Assembly: GCF_910592395.1 (NCBI RefSeq)
Contig: NC_088310.1
Coordinates: 22,141,501 to 22,205,500 of the forward strand
DNA: 64,000 bases
Reading direction: 5' to 3'
Source: Lineus longissimus
Lineage: Eukaryota; Nemertea; Pilidiophora; Heteronemertea; Lineidae
This document shows positions 10,820 through 23,800 of the stretch, in pieces. A program made the position numbers and the translations under genes. Under the pieces are notes generated by a model that was not told the DNA's origin, ran no database searches, and was given only the letters and a program-made list of their open reading frames with translations. Each line of letters starts with the position of its first letter. Position 1 is the stretch's first letter.

Positions 10820-12858
10820 CTATTGTGATTTGTTAGGTTTGGAATTCTCTAGATGTCTGTCGATGGAGTTACCGAATTCAACATAATCGATGTATCCATC
10901 GTCATTGGCATCAAATTCTGCCAGAGTCAAATCCAGTGTTGCTGAAATAAATAAATAAAAGCATTGACGAGGAGAACCTGGTTTATGCCAAAAGACTATT
11001 TAAATGTTTGCTGGAAACCAAAAATAGTACAGTCCTGGTCAAAAGTAACATCCCCCATTTGATTATCGTCCACTTTCTGTGCACAATATTCATGCGTGTT
11101 GCACATCATACTGAGTGAGTTGCTTCAATGGTATAACAGGAAAACTTCTCTCTAAGAGTAGAGAAAGGATGTTTTCTTGAGTTCAAGATGTTTTTGAGAA
11201 ACTTACCTATTGCCATGTCCTCCCTTGTTTCTCGTGCCTTCCTCCTATCCTCCTCAGTACCTTTGTCCTCAACATTTTCCTCATAACCATGGAGGAAAGC
11301 CTGAAGAAGCTCGAGGCCATCAAGTTTATTATTCATATCCAAATCATGAACTCTGAAATTCATGAGAAGTTTAAGTACTGAGTATTTTCTTGCCCATTAG
11401 CAGAAGCCCTTTCGCCAACTATTAAAGGACATGTTCCAACATTAACCCAGCAGCAATATCAAAAGGGTCCAAAATATGATCCCACGGAATGGCAGACCAA
11501 CATTAATGTCTGAAATGTCCCGCACAAAGATACCTCAGCATTGGAGATATGCTACACGGCACCCACACAATCACACCAGTTGGGTCCCAAGTGTCCACAC
11601 ACAAAACACAGATCAGCATTAAAGACAGATCCGAAATGTCTCCTCAGAAAGACACATTGGCATTAATATACCAACAAAACATCTATCAGCATTGAAGACG
11701 GGTCCACTCCGAAACTTCTCTTCGTAAAGACAAATCTAGATCAGCGTTGAAGACGGTTCCGAAATGTCCAAACCAAAGACACATTAGCAGTGAAGGCGTG
11801 ACGGCCTGTGTCCGGAGACAAAGGCACATCCGCATGAAGACGGTCATAAATGTAAAAAAAAGACATATCAACTTTACAGACAGATCATAAATGTCCCGAG
11901 ACAAAGATACATGAGCATTTTATGGCGGTCGTCCTCACAAAAGACACATCAGCATGAAAGACTGATCGGAGACATCCACCCTCACGGTTATACGTCCGCA
12001 TTCATGACAACATGTCAGAAATGTTCCCGGCAGCACAAAGATGGGTCCGAAGTGCGCCAACATATATAGATAAGAAGCAATAAGGTTGTGAAACATAAAA
12101 TAAAAAAGCTTATAACGTCGCACTTACTTGAAATAATGAAAAGACACTTCCCTCTCACTCATTTTGTCGAAATCTACATTTGCTGACTTGTCGAGATGTT
12201 CCTTTAAATGACTGGAATATCAAAAACAACGACAAACTAAAATAAATAAAGGATGGTTTTATCATCCGATTGATTTTTTGCAGGATCGGGAGGTTAAAGT
12301 GTAGACTGGGTCACTATAATTCAAGAAGGCGATTAGGTGGGAAAATTAATGGAACCACCCGCTCCATGAGATTCTTAATCACGGACTGTACTAATCCTGT
12401 GGTTGAAGCCGCGAATCTACCTGGTGTGGCAAGGGACCCCGCAGTCTAAAAACAGTATACCTCACTCCATGCACCGTGCTGTTCAAATCAGTGTCGCCTG
12501 TTAAAATGTATCCTACCCATCGATGAGAAAGTTGGTACATGTACATTGCTATTGAGAGCAGTGACCTTAGAAAAATTGTTCTGCGGACACTATTCACTGG
12601 GTACACGATCGCCATCTTCTCAATGTTACTTCAAACAGCAAAACTATTGTCACCAATGCGTTTGCTCGGTAATTGTGATACGGGAATGATCTTTCCGACG
12701 TACTCTCTATCATGGACTGTGTTCGCATCCTTGAGCCTGTTCTGAGCTTGGCCGTTCTTCGATCCCATGTAGCCTTCGTTCATCTGTTGAGAGTGTGAGG
12801 AACAGAGGCAAGCGCTTGCCAACCATAAGATAAGTGAAGACAGGGCACGCATATCCAT
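10820..12858 (-). CDS. MCFD2-like secreted EF-hand protein, copy A
   Basis: Four exons in transcript order: 12858-12704, 12211-12128, 11352-11207, 10941-10820; 168 residues with in-phase GT-AG joints. The start is the first of two close Met codons (12858 and 12852), followed by a hydrophobic signal peptide. The core HDRDHLKEHL ... SFHYFK, then two EF-hands, matches the MCFD2 layout. EF-1 loop DLDMNNKLDGLE is encoded by 11352-11207 and EF-2 loop DANDDGYIDYVE by 10941-10820; both keep acidic residues at the main Ca2+ positions. The known family member MCFD2 is a luminal partner of the cargo receptor LMAN1 in ER-Golgi transport. A role here in secretion is inferred from family only. No KDEL-type tail is present. 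It lies in tandem with copy B, with identical intron phases and the same 84-nt second exon. Confidence 0.85.
11500..12050. repeat. Degenerate minisatellite in the EF-hand gene intron
   Basis: Intron 2 of copy A holds roughly ten diverged tandem units of about 40-55 bp. The recurring words are CAGCATTGAAGACGG, CCGAAATGTCC and ACAAAGACACAT; examples lie near 11506, 11611, 11690, 11740, 11775, 11830 and 11940. Spacing and sequence vary, so the boundaries are approximate. Confidence 0.65.
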
Positions 12859-14210
12859 TCCCTAGAAAATGAATGTCAAACAAATCGACAGGGGAATAAT
12901 TATAAACAGCTAATTTATAAAACCAGCTAGTGACGACCTTCTTGTGCGACGGCAGACAGACTATAAGCCCATCTTTGAAAGAGGACTTTCAGTAAAGGTT
13001 TTAATATATCGCGGGCAGACTTCCACTTACAGTTCCTTTATGCCCTTGCTTTATGCCAGTGGTAGACTGGGCTCGTCGTCCTGAATGTTACAAGCGATGG
13101 AGACAAACACAAGGCACAACCTACCTTTATTTGCGTTGAGCTGTGGTGGCGTCCTGGTCGAATGAATTCAAGACTTATGCCGCAAATACTATGCTTGATT
13201 TCGTTCGATGATTCTCTGTTTAGATCTAATGGTATATATACTGGCTTCAGGCAACGTGTGGGCAGTGCACAATTCACTCTGATTAGGTCCCATACTATCA
13301 CCAGTGATTTGATAACACGCCATTTTGCCTGCGAGCTCATCATCTGGCATTTTCCCAACATGCACAGCCTTTTATCAAACTTTCCCCAAAGAACGTATAA
13401 TATCGATAATTTGGGCTGTTCTATAGCTGACTGCGACCAATTCAATTAAAGAAGTTAGAATTTTGACACTAACAAAGTCTCATGATGATAATATCTTTAT
13501 TGACAGGAGCGCAAATTAACTAAGCATATCACAATCATAAAAGAAATATAAGAGTACTACATGTATATGGTCTTTATTCGTTCAGTCTCAGTTCTTCGTC
13601 ATCAAGTATTAAATTACGGATGTTCAATTTTTGATTTTTGGCGGAGACCTAAACACACCATCAACTGAAGACAAGACTCGACTGCCCACCATCTCCTAGC
13701 AGCCGCACATTCCAGTCTCTGGACATACTCGAAAAACCGGAGTCAGTCGTATCCTCCCCCTCGCACTCGAGTGTTTGCCTGAAGTTCAGGATGGTCAAAC
13801 TAACTGGTGGGACAAACACAAGGTAAAAATTATCAGCAGCAGAAATTACAAATGATCACTGTAATCAAGTAATAAAAATGATGTGATCGAACAGTATGAT
13901 GAAAATAAAGGGTTCATCTATGCATATCTCGTTGTTCGTTGTGGTTAGTCGACTATGTTGTATAGTCAGATTATTGTTCTCCTTGGCTTACATAAATGTC
14001 AGCTGCATGTTTGACTCGAGGGGCAGCCATTTCATCATCCTATTCGTCTCTTGCAGACGGGCCAGTCGACTGCGTCTGAAGTGTTGGCTTGGGGAGTCTA
14101 TACCTGATAGACTTAAGAGTGGAACATTTCGATCCATAGATTTTTCGGTGAAAAGAACTTAGGTAAAATGTAAGCAAACCCCAGACACAAACAATAATTC
14201 CGTGGCCCTT
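12859..14210. other. Spacer between the two EF-hand genes
   Basis: This holds the promoter and 5' UTR of copy A and the 3' UTR of copy B, both on the - strand. TTTATT at 13573-13578 (AATAAA on the - strand) could end the copy B transcript. ORFs here show no recognisable protein and have no splice partners. Confidence 0.4.
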
Positions 14211-15630
14211 TCATCTTCCGGAATGTCCCTGCTTTTCTTTCTTCTCTGCTGCCTTCTCCTTTTCGTATTCGTCCTCGTCTCTTTTCCTTGCTATTCGATA
14301 TTCGAGATAATTTAAATATCCATCATTGTCTAAATCATCCTCTTCTAACACTCGATCAACGATATCTGAAAGCAAATAAATGGATGGTCTGCAACTTAAG
14401 ATATCAGAGGAGGAACAGTGGTCAGGGGGGAACAATGGGTAGCTCAGATGAAAACCTGACCATTACATGTCTGAAGACCAAAGCACTGGTTGGGGTTAGG
14501 TTTTCTTGCTTGTTAAAGCTCCTTACTCAACAGGTCATATTAAGATACAAAGGTCAGAAGGTCCTCCTAAAGGAATGCGTTGAAGACTCGATAACCAGCT
14601 GGGAAAGTATGAAGATATCATGCAGCCAGTGTATGATAATTACCTGTATAATATTTCATTTCATCTTCTTTAGCTTTAGCCTTCATTTCAACTACTTCAT
14701 CTGGCGTTTTCCCTTTCAAGTCAAGCTTTGAGGCCTCTTCATAAGGTAACATATGCGTAAGTGCGTTTAATATCTCTAGGCCGTCTAACCGCGTATTGTT
14801 GTCAAAGTCATGTAATCTGAAAACCGGAACTGTTAATTACCATCTGCCCTTTTTTTTTCTCTAGTGTATGCAGTTGATTCTCAAATTCATAGGCTCGCTG
14901 CGCACAATGAACTGATACATGCCTCAACACCACTCACGAGTGAAATAATCAAAGGTGAGTAACATGAGACAGTCGGGACGGCTCCTGGTCGGCTGTAGTT
15001 CGTCCTTGCCCCGCCCGTGGCATGACCGACTATGATCGCTGTGAGTCATTAACATCTTGCTCAGCTTTTACAATGCGGGTGGAGGGGGAGGCTATACGAA
15101 GACAATACCGCAGTATTGTCGTTAACAGAGCATGAATTTGATACATTCCTAATAACACTCTATGGGCCAGACACCACCAAGACTTCAAATGACTTACTTA
15201 AAGTAGTGAAATTCGAGTTCCTCGTTAGACATAGTAGTTGTATTTACTTGAGCAAAACCATCTAAATGTTCTTGAATGTGTCTGAAATAGAAAAACAGGT
15301 GAATTATGTGAGATGATCTTGCTCCTCCATTTCCTGACAAAAAAGGCCAAAAATACAGGCAAAGCGAAAGCAAAAGTAGGTTAACAATGTCAGGGGGAAA
15401 CAGCTAAAGACAAATTTGTAAGATTATAGGATCGAAGTCTGTAATAAAATTAAAAGGTACATTGTAAGTAATTCAGTGGAGAGGTGATGTTAGACTTACT
15501 CTGCGTCTCGGACGACCTTGGAATCATGGAAGCCCTGCCTTTCTGGTTGAGAATCAGTGGAACACAGCGACAGGAGAAGTGTGCCGATAGCGACCAGCGC
15601 TGTGATGTTCTGATAGGTTACTTTACACAT
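14211..15630 (-). CDS. MCFD2-like secreted EF-hand protein, copy B
   Basis: Four exons in transcript order: 15630-15500, 15281-15198, 14816-14644, 14365-14211; 180 residues, in-phase GT-AG joints. The N-terminus is a hydrophobic signal peptide after MCKVTYQN. The conserved core is HIQEHLDG ... LEFHYFK, followed by EF-1 loop DFDNNTRLDGLE and EF-2 loop DLDNDGYLNYLE. Unlike copy A it ends in a highly charged Lys/Glu-rich tail of about 30 residues after EF-2. Exon 2 has the same 84-nt length, and all introns the same phase (2, 2, 1), as copy A, so the two are tandem duplicates. The linker between EF-hands differs strongly from copy A, suggesting an old duplication. MCFD2-type cargo-receptor function is inferred from family. 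Confidence 0.86.
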
Positions 15631-17708
15631 CTGAAAGTGAAACCTGCCGGATGCATTATTATGCCCATACTATACATAATGAGTCCAGTTATAGTCTCTG
15701 ACGCCGAACTCAATGATATCCGACTATTTATACTTCGAACACATCACTCTGACTTTATAAAAACATTCTTCATAATCCATTCTGCTCACAGCTATTTTCT
15801 TTTCACTTTGTTTATGAATAAAACATTGCCTAAAGTGCGGAATTGACATATATTTGGCCTTTTAGAAAGAAGACATAGAAAACGATATGGCCTATTGTTT
15901 CGTTTAAATTTTTGAGAATTGATCTTGGTCATTAAAACAGGCGCTGAGAACTTAATGATCTCGGGAATGAGCTCATTTGTAGCATACTGTGGTTGGTATA
16001 GGTATCATGGTAACCAGTTCTCCTCGATTAGACATCATGCATACCTTCTATTGTCCGACATAAGGCCTAAACAGTATAGAGCGCCCCTTCCCCGAAAAAA
16101 AGGACCAACGCCCACCCCTCCATACGAGGCCGTTATGCATGGAACAATCGTAACCATCTGGTGGTGTTTGGAAATCAAGATAGACTGCAATGCTTGCATG
16201 ATGAACCGAGAGTCCAATTTGCACCTTTGCCCTGTCAATCAGCGCATCACCATTTACGCCTAGCTAGACCTATCGATAGTATAATATAATTTGATATATA
16301 TATTTACCATAGACTACTTACTGTATTCCCGGTACTCCACTACGTCCAAACCTTCAGATTATCACCATACCCGTCCTTCCACTGTCGTGCATAAGCCACT
16401 ATTGACTGCTAGCATTATATATATAAATTATGATCATGAAATCCGCCATAGCAAATGTGGTAGCCATGGGAACGAAAGCTAACTCGTATAATAATGGATG
16501 TCGCGTGGTTCCGCTACCAATCGATAATTGATAGAGAGTTGACTGCACTGTAATAGGGGTTACCCAGTATTTTCAGAAGATGAGGTCATTTTCACAAAAT
16601 ACAAGGGAAATTCTTACCAGTTTTGAAAACAAATTTCAGTTGAATGCCTTTCATGGTCAATTTTCACAAAGGGTCTCGTTCGCATGTCTGTTTTAGTAAC
16701 TTGAAAAAAATAGGTTAATGTTGGTTTGTCCAGCCCACAATATAGTGGTGCTCACTCCAATGATAGTCCGCTTTGGAGTCAGTCTGGCTGCGAACGTAAT
16801 TTTAACGGTTTCCTATGGCTACTTCCTGACAAACTAGTGATTTTCAATATACTCCCCTCTCGATATTTCAATACGAGGTAGGAGTATAGCAAAAACCTGA
16901 TCTCAGGATGCTATGGCTAGGGACCATATACTATGGCTTCAGAATGATATTAATCTCAAGCGATCCTGCACGCGATTACGCGGCTAATTTGAATATCGCG
17001 CCTTCGGGAGTTTTTTTGTATTCATGCGCGGCCAACCCGTAACCGCAGTTCCTAAAAAATCATTAATTTCTTGGTCCTCACAGTATGCCAGTGTTTATTT
17101 AGAAGTTGTTTTGGCAAAGGTGTGTATTTTTGGAGTTTCTAAAACCTAGAGCGCTACTCAATAGGCGGCTAACAAGAAACTACGTATTTTACTGTTGTTG
17201 CCGACGTATGTGTACAATGAACTTGGGATGTACGTCGGCCCCGTGTTGAAATGCCGTCCAGTGCCAATTGCCATATTTCGCTGATTTGTGCAAGATTCAA
17301 CATATATCTCAAAAGTTCAATGGTTGACCCTCGTTTTTTTTGTTTTTTTGTGCAGCGTAAGCAACTATCATTCGTGGGAGAATGGTCACTGTAAGAATTA
17401 TTCAGGAAGAAATGTATAATATTTGGGGTTTTCCATGATTGTCCGGCTCAATTGGCAATATTGCCATTTGGGATGGTGAACAGAGCTAGGAGCAAAGGCG
17501 ACGCTTATGATTTATTTAAACGAATAAAATGTCCGATTTAACATCCTGCAGAATCAGGGGAATCGGGCGTTTCCAGTGATATACGACACAAATGGGTTGT
17601 CCACATGCAGTCACTTTGGAAACGCATTTTAAAATAAATGTTACGTCCTGTTAATAGGACACGTCATCATCGCGTACATTCGGGAAAAACTCCCTAACGA
17701 GACCTCAA

Positions 17709-17718
17709 TTTTCCCGCC
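17709..17718 (+). promoter_or_regulatory. E2F-like site upstream of PARP1
   Basis: TTTTCCCGCC fits the E2F consensus TTTSSCGC and lies about 125 bp before the PARP1 start codon. Binding is inferred from sequence only. Confidence 0.35.
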
Positions 17719-17741
17719 AGTAAGGCCGGCCCCCGAATGAG

Positions 17742-17749
17742 TGACGTCA
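17742..17749 (+). promoter_or_regulatory. Perfect CRE palindrome upstream of PARP1
   Basis: TGACGTCA, the full CREB/ATF site, lies 93 bp before the PARP1 ATG, a typical distance for a functional proximal element. Activity is inferred from the motif and its position. Confidence 0.45.
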
Positions 17750-17841
17750 TTGATATATGTTTACATTTTTACACACACGTGCCGATATTATCACTTGACA
17801 GGTCGATTTAATATCACTTTTCTGCCAATTTTGCTAAAAGT

Positions 17842-20800
17842 ATGGCTGATCACACTGATCTACCGTATCGAGCTGAATATGCTAAAAGTAACCGTGCCTC
17901 TTGTAAAGGCTGTAAGGGCCTGATAAGCAAAGATACGCTGCGTTTGGCCCTGATGGTTCAGGTAATTAAAGAGAGTAAAAGACCAGTCGAGAGTCTGTCG
18001 TGATCTGGTCCATAGCCAACCATAGCATGCAACGGTGCCAAGCACGGTCTAGTGGATAGGCCTTCAAACACATAACAAATTAAATGCGCACACTCTGAAC
18101 ACAAGGCCCAAGGCGACTCTGGACAATGCCTTAGTTCAGGTCAGCCACGCCCGCTGCCGGCCCTGGCGACCCTTTCTTATCATGACTATGCCTATATGTT
18201 GACTTTTTCATTGTTTGTAGCCCCGGCCTGAAATGTAGATAGTGGATCTGGATGAGGCTTGGTCTCAAGTCGCTACTTACTTGTGATATGGATAGTGATG
18301 GCCTAGACTATTATAGTGTATGTTAACTCTAAGAGTAAATGCCCTGTCTTTGCCTGTTCAGAAGTGTAATTAATAAATTTGTCTTTACTTTCTTTACAGT
18401 CGCCCATGTTTGATGGAAAGGTGAATATTATGATCATGTTATCAATTAGAACGATTGTCATTTTGGCATTGCCATCAGAAGTACATATAATATCGAGGCC
18501 GACAAGGGCAGGATCTATAACCACATACCACATACCCACATGCCAATTTTTTCCAGTTGGGGCAATCCAATGACGGCTGAAGCTTTTTCTTCACAATTAT
18601 TGTTACAAAATCTGTCGATCTTTCGACCTTAGAGGGCGCCAACGCCAGTAACTAATGTTAAAGGGGAAGTCTGTTGTTAAAGGTGGTGCCCTCTAAGATT
18701 GAAATATCGACAGATTTCCCTTTAACACTAGAAAGTGACGGTGGCGCCCTCTAGCATTCAAATATCACCATATCCCCTTTATATCGACAGATATTCCCAT
18801 TTGGCAGAGTACCACATCCGGTGGAAATATTGACAAATTTCCCCTTAACAACAGACTTCCCCTTTAACATAACCGTCATTGGATTGCCCCACCTGCAAAA
18901 AATTGGCATGTGGGTATGTGGGTGTGTGGTTTTAGATACTGCCAATATCAAGGCATCAGATTTGCTGTGCAATACTTAAAAAGAGACAATAACATAGAAG
19001 TTTATTTTGACAGTAATCACTCGGTCTATATTTTCTGTCATGTGTTATTCAATCTTGCAACAGATACCAAACTGGTTCCACTTCACATGTTTCTGGAGAC
19101 GAGCAAAACCAACTAATCCAGCTGATTTCCATGGATTTGATGCTCTGAGATGGGATGACCAAAAAAAGATCAAGGAAAACATAAGTAAATCAGTGGCCCC
19201 TCCCTTTAAACAGACAGCTCTCTATTATTATATTAAGGGCACACTCTATTTCAAAGGACATAGCATTTGGTCCTAAATTGGTCATTTCCATTGACTTTGA
19301 TTGACCCCAGTATTAAGGACAGCATTGATTCAGAGCGGTTCTGCAGTATTTGATTTTACCTTCATAATTGTCACTTAGAATAAGATAGTTTACCTGTGAA
19401 CCCTAAGGTAATGCGGCCAGATACATCATGTTTAAAACAGTCCATTTGTCATTCTCTCACAAAATGCCAAGTTTTTAGATGTCACCCTGACAACAATTCA
19501 TAAAAGCATAAAAGTTGTATCTATACTCTGTATGTATTCAGATGGTGGAGGAGGTTCAAGCAAAAAGTCGGCATCTGGTGGTGGAGACGCTGCTTCTAGC
19601 CAAAATTACAAGGATTACAGTACAGAATATGCCAAGTCGGCTAAGTCCAAATGTAGAGGCTGCCAAGACTTCATCCCGAAGGTAAATGTAGGCTAAAGAC
19701 CACTTTTTCAATGAACATGGTATCCTTTGGAATCTCCATGTCTGCTTTCAAATTTCAGTTCAATATCTTCAAAGCTATTAAGATGAGACAACACGAATCT
19801 AGGACTACATATTAATTTGGTCCCTGTGCTTCAATTCAACTCAATGCTAAACTTCTTTTTACAGGAAGCTGTTCGAATTGCAAAGAAAGATTATGAAAGT
19901 GATAGAGCAAAGATGTATGGTCCAATGGACTCTTGGTATCATGTTGATTGCTTTCTCAGTGACCGTGATGAGCTTGAATTTGGAAAGGAAATGGACATCA
20001 CGAAAATTGGTGGATTTGCCCATTTGAGGAAAGTGGACAAAGATGACTTGAGTGTTAAATTTGGAAAACCAGTTCCATCGTATGTATACAGTAATTATGC
20101 AATAATCCGAGGTGTTTTTTTTCTAATATGATAGAACATTCTTAAATCTACATGTGTTGGGACACAAAATATTGCAGATAAACTATTTTACAATAGCACT
20201 GCAGTGACAAAAGGTTTTGGTTAGAATGGTGTTGATGCTGCATCCTGTGATTAGTTTGCTCTTGAATGATTTCAGAAAGAAGAGGAAAAACGAAGAGACA
20301 AATGGCTCTGCTGGAAAGAAAAAGAAAGAGGAATCAGAAGAGGAAAAAGCTTTAGAGGTAAGTTTAGTCATCATGTGATATAGGGATGAATCTGTAGATT
20401 TCGATGGTTACTTCTCACTCCAGTGACTGATTACTGAATATTATAAAATCACTCCCAAGAAATCATGTCAGCAATAAGGTTGAGAATGATTCGAAATGCT
20501 TCTTATGCAAAGCTGTTTACTTGTGCTGTTTTTTCCCTGTTTCGTGTTCACTTGTGAAAACACACAAAATTGACCTTGTTCGGCTAATTCGAAGTTCCTA
20601 TGATTATTAGTGGTTATGAATGTGACTCTAATTTAACTGTTTTTGATTCAGAAACAAAGCAAAGATTACTGGAAGATCCGGGATGCATTGCATAGAGAGG
20701 TTTCTAATGATGCTCTGAAAGGCTTGCTGGAATATAACAGCCAAGGACTTGCATCTGGGGAGAGTAAGGTAAATGTCACATTCGAATTGCCAGATGTTTC

Positions 20801-23800
20801 CTTGATTCATTCGCTGGCTGTGAGACTCAATAAATAATCATGAAACCTTCTCAACTTTCATCCAAAACCTCTCGTGTTTATTTTACTTTAAAACTATGTA
20901 CAAGTTGTGGTTGTGTCACCTCACTTGCTGAAGGTGTTCACTGTGACTGACTTCATCTTTAGTGTTGACATGTCTTCTGCTGTTGGGACTGCTTCCGTCG
21001 TAAGCCTTGTTATAGCATGGGACGTCACAAATGTAATACTGAGAACAGCTTTCGGCACACTTGCAATTTTACCATTGAGAGCTCCAAAACAACATTAACT
21101 CTGATTTATCTTCCAATCGACAGCTTCTTGATCGAGTAGCAGACAATATGTTGTTTGGTGCCTTGGAGCCATGCAGTGAATGCAAAGATGGTCAACTTGT
21201 CTACAGTTCAAGTGCTAACTCCTACGTCTGCACTGGTGATGCTACTGCCTTCACCAAGTGTATGTACAGGACCAAGAAGCCAAAAAGGAAAGGATTCCGC
21301 GTGCCAGAAGAATATAAAGATGTAGAATACTTGTAAGTATTGAAATAATTCAATTATGCAATATATTATCACATTCATAAGAGTAGGTCTGAATTCTAAT
21401 GTTCGTCGGACTTCACAGGAAGAGTGACATGAATTGATAAAATTAATAACAAAGAGCCTTACATTTTATGCATTTACTTGTCAACTCTGTTTTCAGGAAA
21501 AAATACAAATATGTGAAAAGGGAACGTGTTTTTCCGAAGGATCAAGAAGCTACTACCTCGTCTGGTATTGTTAGTTCAGCTGCTGATGGAGCATCCGCGT
21601 ATGTATAATCGTAATCATGATATTTCAAATTAAAGTTAAACTTGATAGGGCAGGTTCAGTTAAAGAGCCAGTAGATGGCACTTAAAAATAGTTCAAAATA
21701 CAGCTTACCTGTGAGACACCAGCAAGATAAAACTGAGAAAATTACTAGGCTAAAATATTACCGTATGAAATACATCAGGCATTTAGAGCTTATTATAAAG
21801 TATATGTTATCTTGTCAACAACTTGCAAATGTCTTTCACAGTAACCATTTCAATCAAGTGCTTGAAGAGGCCCTGTACATATCTGTGACTATAATTTGTT
21901 CCTCGATTCCATGTTTATTCCAGAGCACGTCCAGATAAACCACTACATGGTTTGAAGTTTGCTATTGTTGGTAAAACGAACAAAACAAAGGCAGAGATCA
22001 CATCAGTATTGGATGGACTTGGTGCTAGTGTTGTTGGAGGAAAAATCAACCAGAAGATTGCTGCAGTCATCAGCACTAAAGGTAAGAAAGCACCAGTTGG
22101 ATCTGAGCAGTCAGTATCGTTATACTGCAGTCAATATGCTGACTGGTCTTGGGACAAAGCAGACCGCTTATAAAAAGGTAGATCTTCAAATCAATATACT
22201 GTTCCTGAAGAAGTAGATTCTTCTCTTCATAGTCATATTTTCAAGTGCTTGCAATTTTTCTGGTGAATACTTCGTTGCATGTGTCAGTAATGTAACTTCG
22301 ATTCAGTTTTCTTACTTGTATAAAGTTGATGGCGACATTCTTCATGTTTTGCAGAGGAAATTGAGAAGATGAGTAAGAAGATAAAGGAAGCTGAGGATGC
22401 AGACGTACAGGTTGTTGACGAAGGCTTCCTTGATGCTGTCAAGAGGGGTGGTGCTGCACTCATGATCACACAACACAATATCTCCTCCTGGGGTTCTGAT
22501 GTAAGTAGAATACTTTGTGCTATTGCAGCTGCAGTGTGTGGCAAATGAGTCTTAACGGCGCCTGATTACAACCTGTTAAATGAGAAGGTGAAGTGTATTA
22601 CCAAGTACCGGTATTGATTTGTTTTACCGGGCATCGTTTTCTGTTCAATAGCCCAAGATTTCGCTCTTTCTTAGAAAACCAAGAGAAATACAGCATTATT
22701 AGAGAACTCACTGCTGTACAACATTATTGCAGTACTGCTTTTATCATGGTTCATTTTCATTGCAGCCTGAGGCAAGGATAGGAGACGCTCTCAATGCTGC
22801 CATGACAAAGAGTGTTGGAAAGAGTGGTTCGGGGAAAGCGCAAGGAAGGGGTACGAAACTTAACTCTTAAAGCCGTTGTTGCGAACTCCTTCATGCTATA
22901 AAGCCCAAGGGCCATGATCCTGTGCTTTGACAAGACAATTGAAACCCAGCTACGACTTTTTACATTTGTGTTACAAATCCTTGTAGGTGTGCATTCATGT
23001 CTTGTCCAGCATATCTGGAGAGGTTGTGCCCAAAAGATTACATGTAGCAATTATTTGCAGTCCCTCTTCTTCTAGGACTTCGTGAAATGTTACTGATAGT
23101 ATACAGATTGTATAGTGCATTGGCACCTTTTGTTACTTTACTTTGTTTATTTCAGAGAATACTCATTACACCAAGAGTATGCCGTCTACAATGAAGATGA
23201 CTGTAAAAGGTGGCGCAGCTGTCGATCCAGAATCAGGTAAACATTTAAACTTATTGTACTGCTCTCACCCATCCTCTCAATGATTTATGCCTTCATAGTA
23301 TATAGTGAATTCAATGCAGTTGTCAATCTGATAAGCAATGGCGTTCTGCTAAATGGACACTGGGGTGATCTTCAAAAGAAGCAGTCATATCCATGCCTTG
23401 GTTAAATGTATTTGTTGAGTTGAGTTTGTTCCAGCATTCAGTGTTTATATTAACATCAGTACACACTCTGCTAAATATTACCTGAAAGATTTTCAGAAAA
23501 AAAGATTTCCTCTGGTTGCTGTGTATTCTGAATATAGAAATGTGTGAACTGGATGAAATTTCATCAAAATGTTTGCGATGCATGTACGTGCAGCCCTAGT
23601 CTTGACCTATCACCCTATGACTTCTAGGTTTGGATCACTCTGCCCATGTGTTATCAGAAAAAGGCGATTTGTACACCGCAGTCCTTGGCATGGTCGACCT
23701 AGTCAGGGGAACCAACTCCTACTACAAGCTTCAACTACTGGAATCCGACACCCATAAAAAGTAAGTGCACGTAACTCGTCCTGAGGGAGAGCTGTAATGG

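Larger units (their letters stand above)
15631..17841. other. Divergent intergenic region between EF-hand copy B and PARP1
   Basis: No exon is supported. Both neighbours point away from this 2.2-kb region, so it contains both promoters. Likely PARP1 control sites lie at its right end. A 114-residue ORF at 15919-16263 is not recognisable. Confidence 0.45.
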
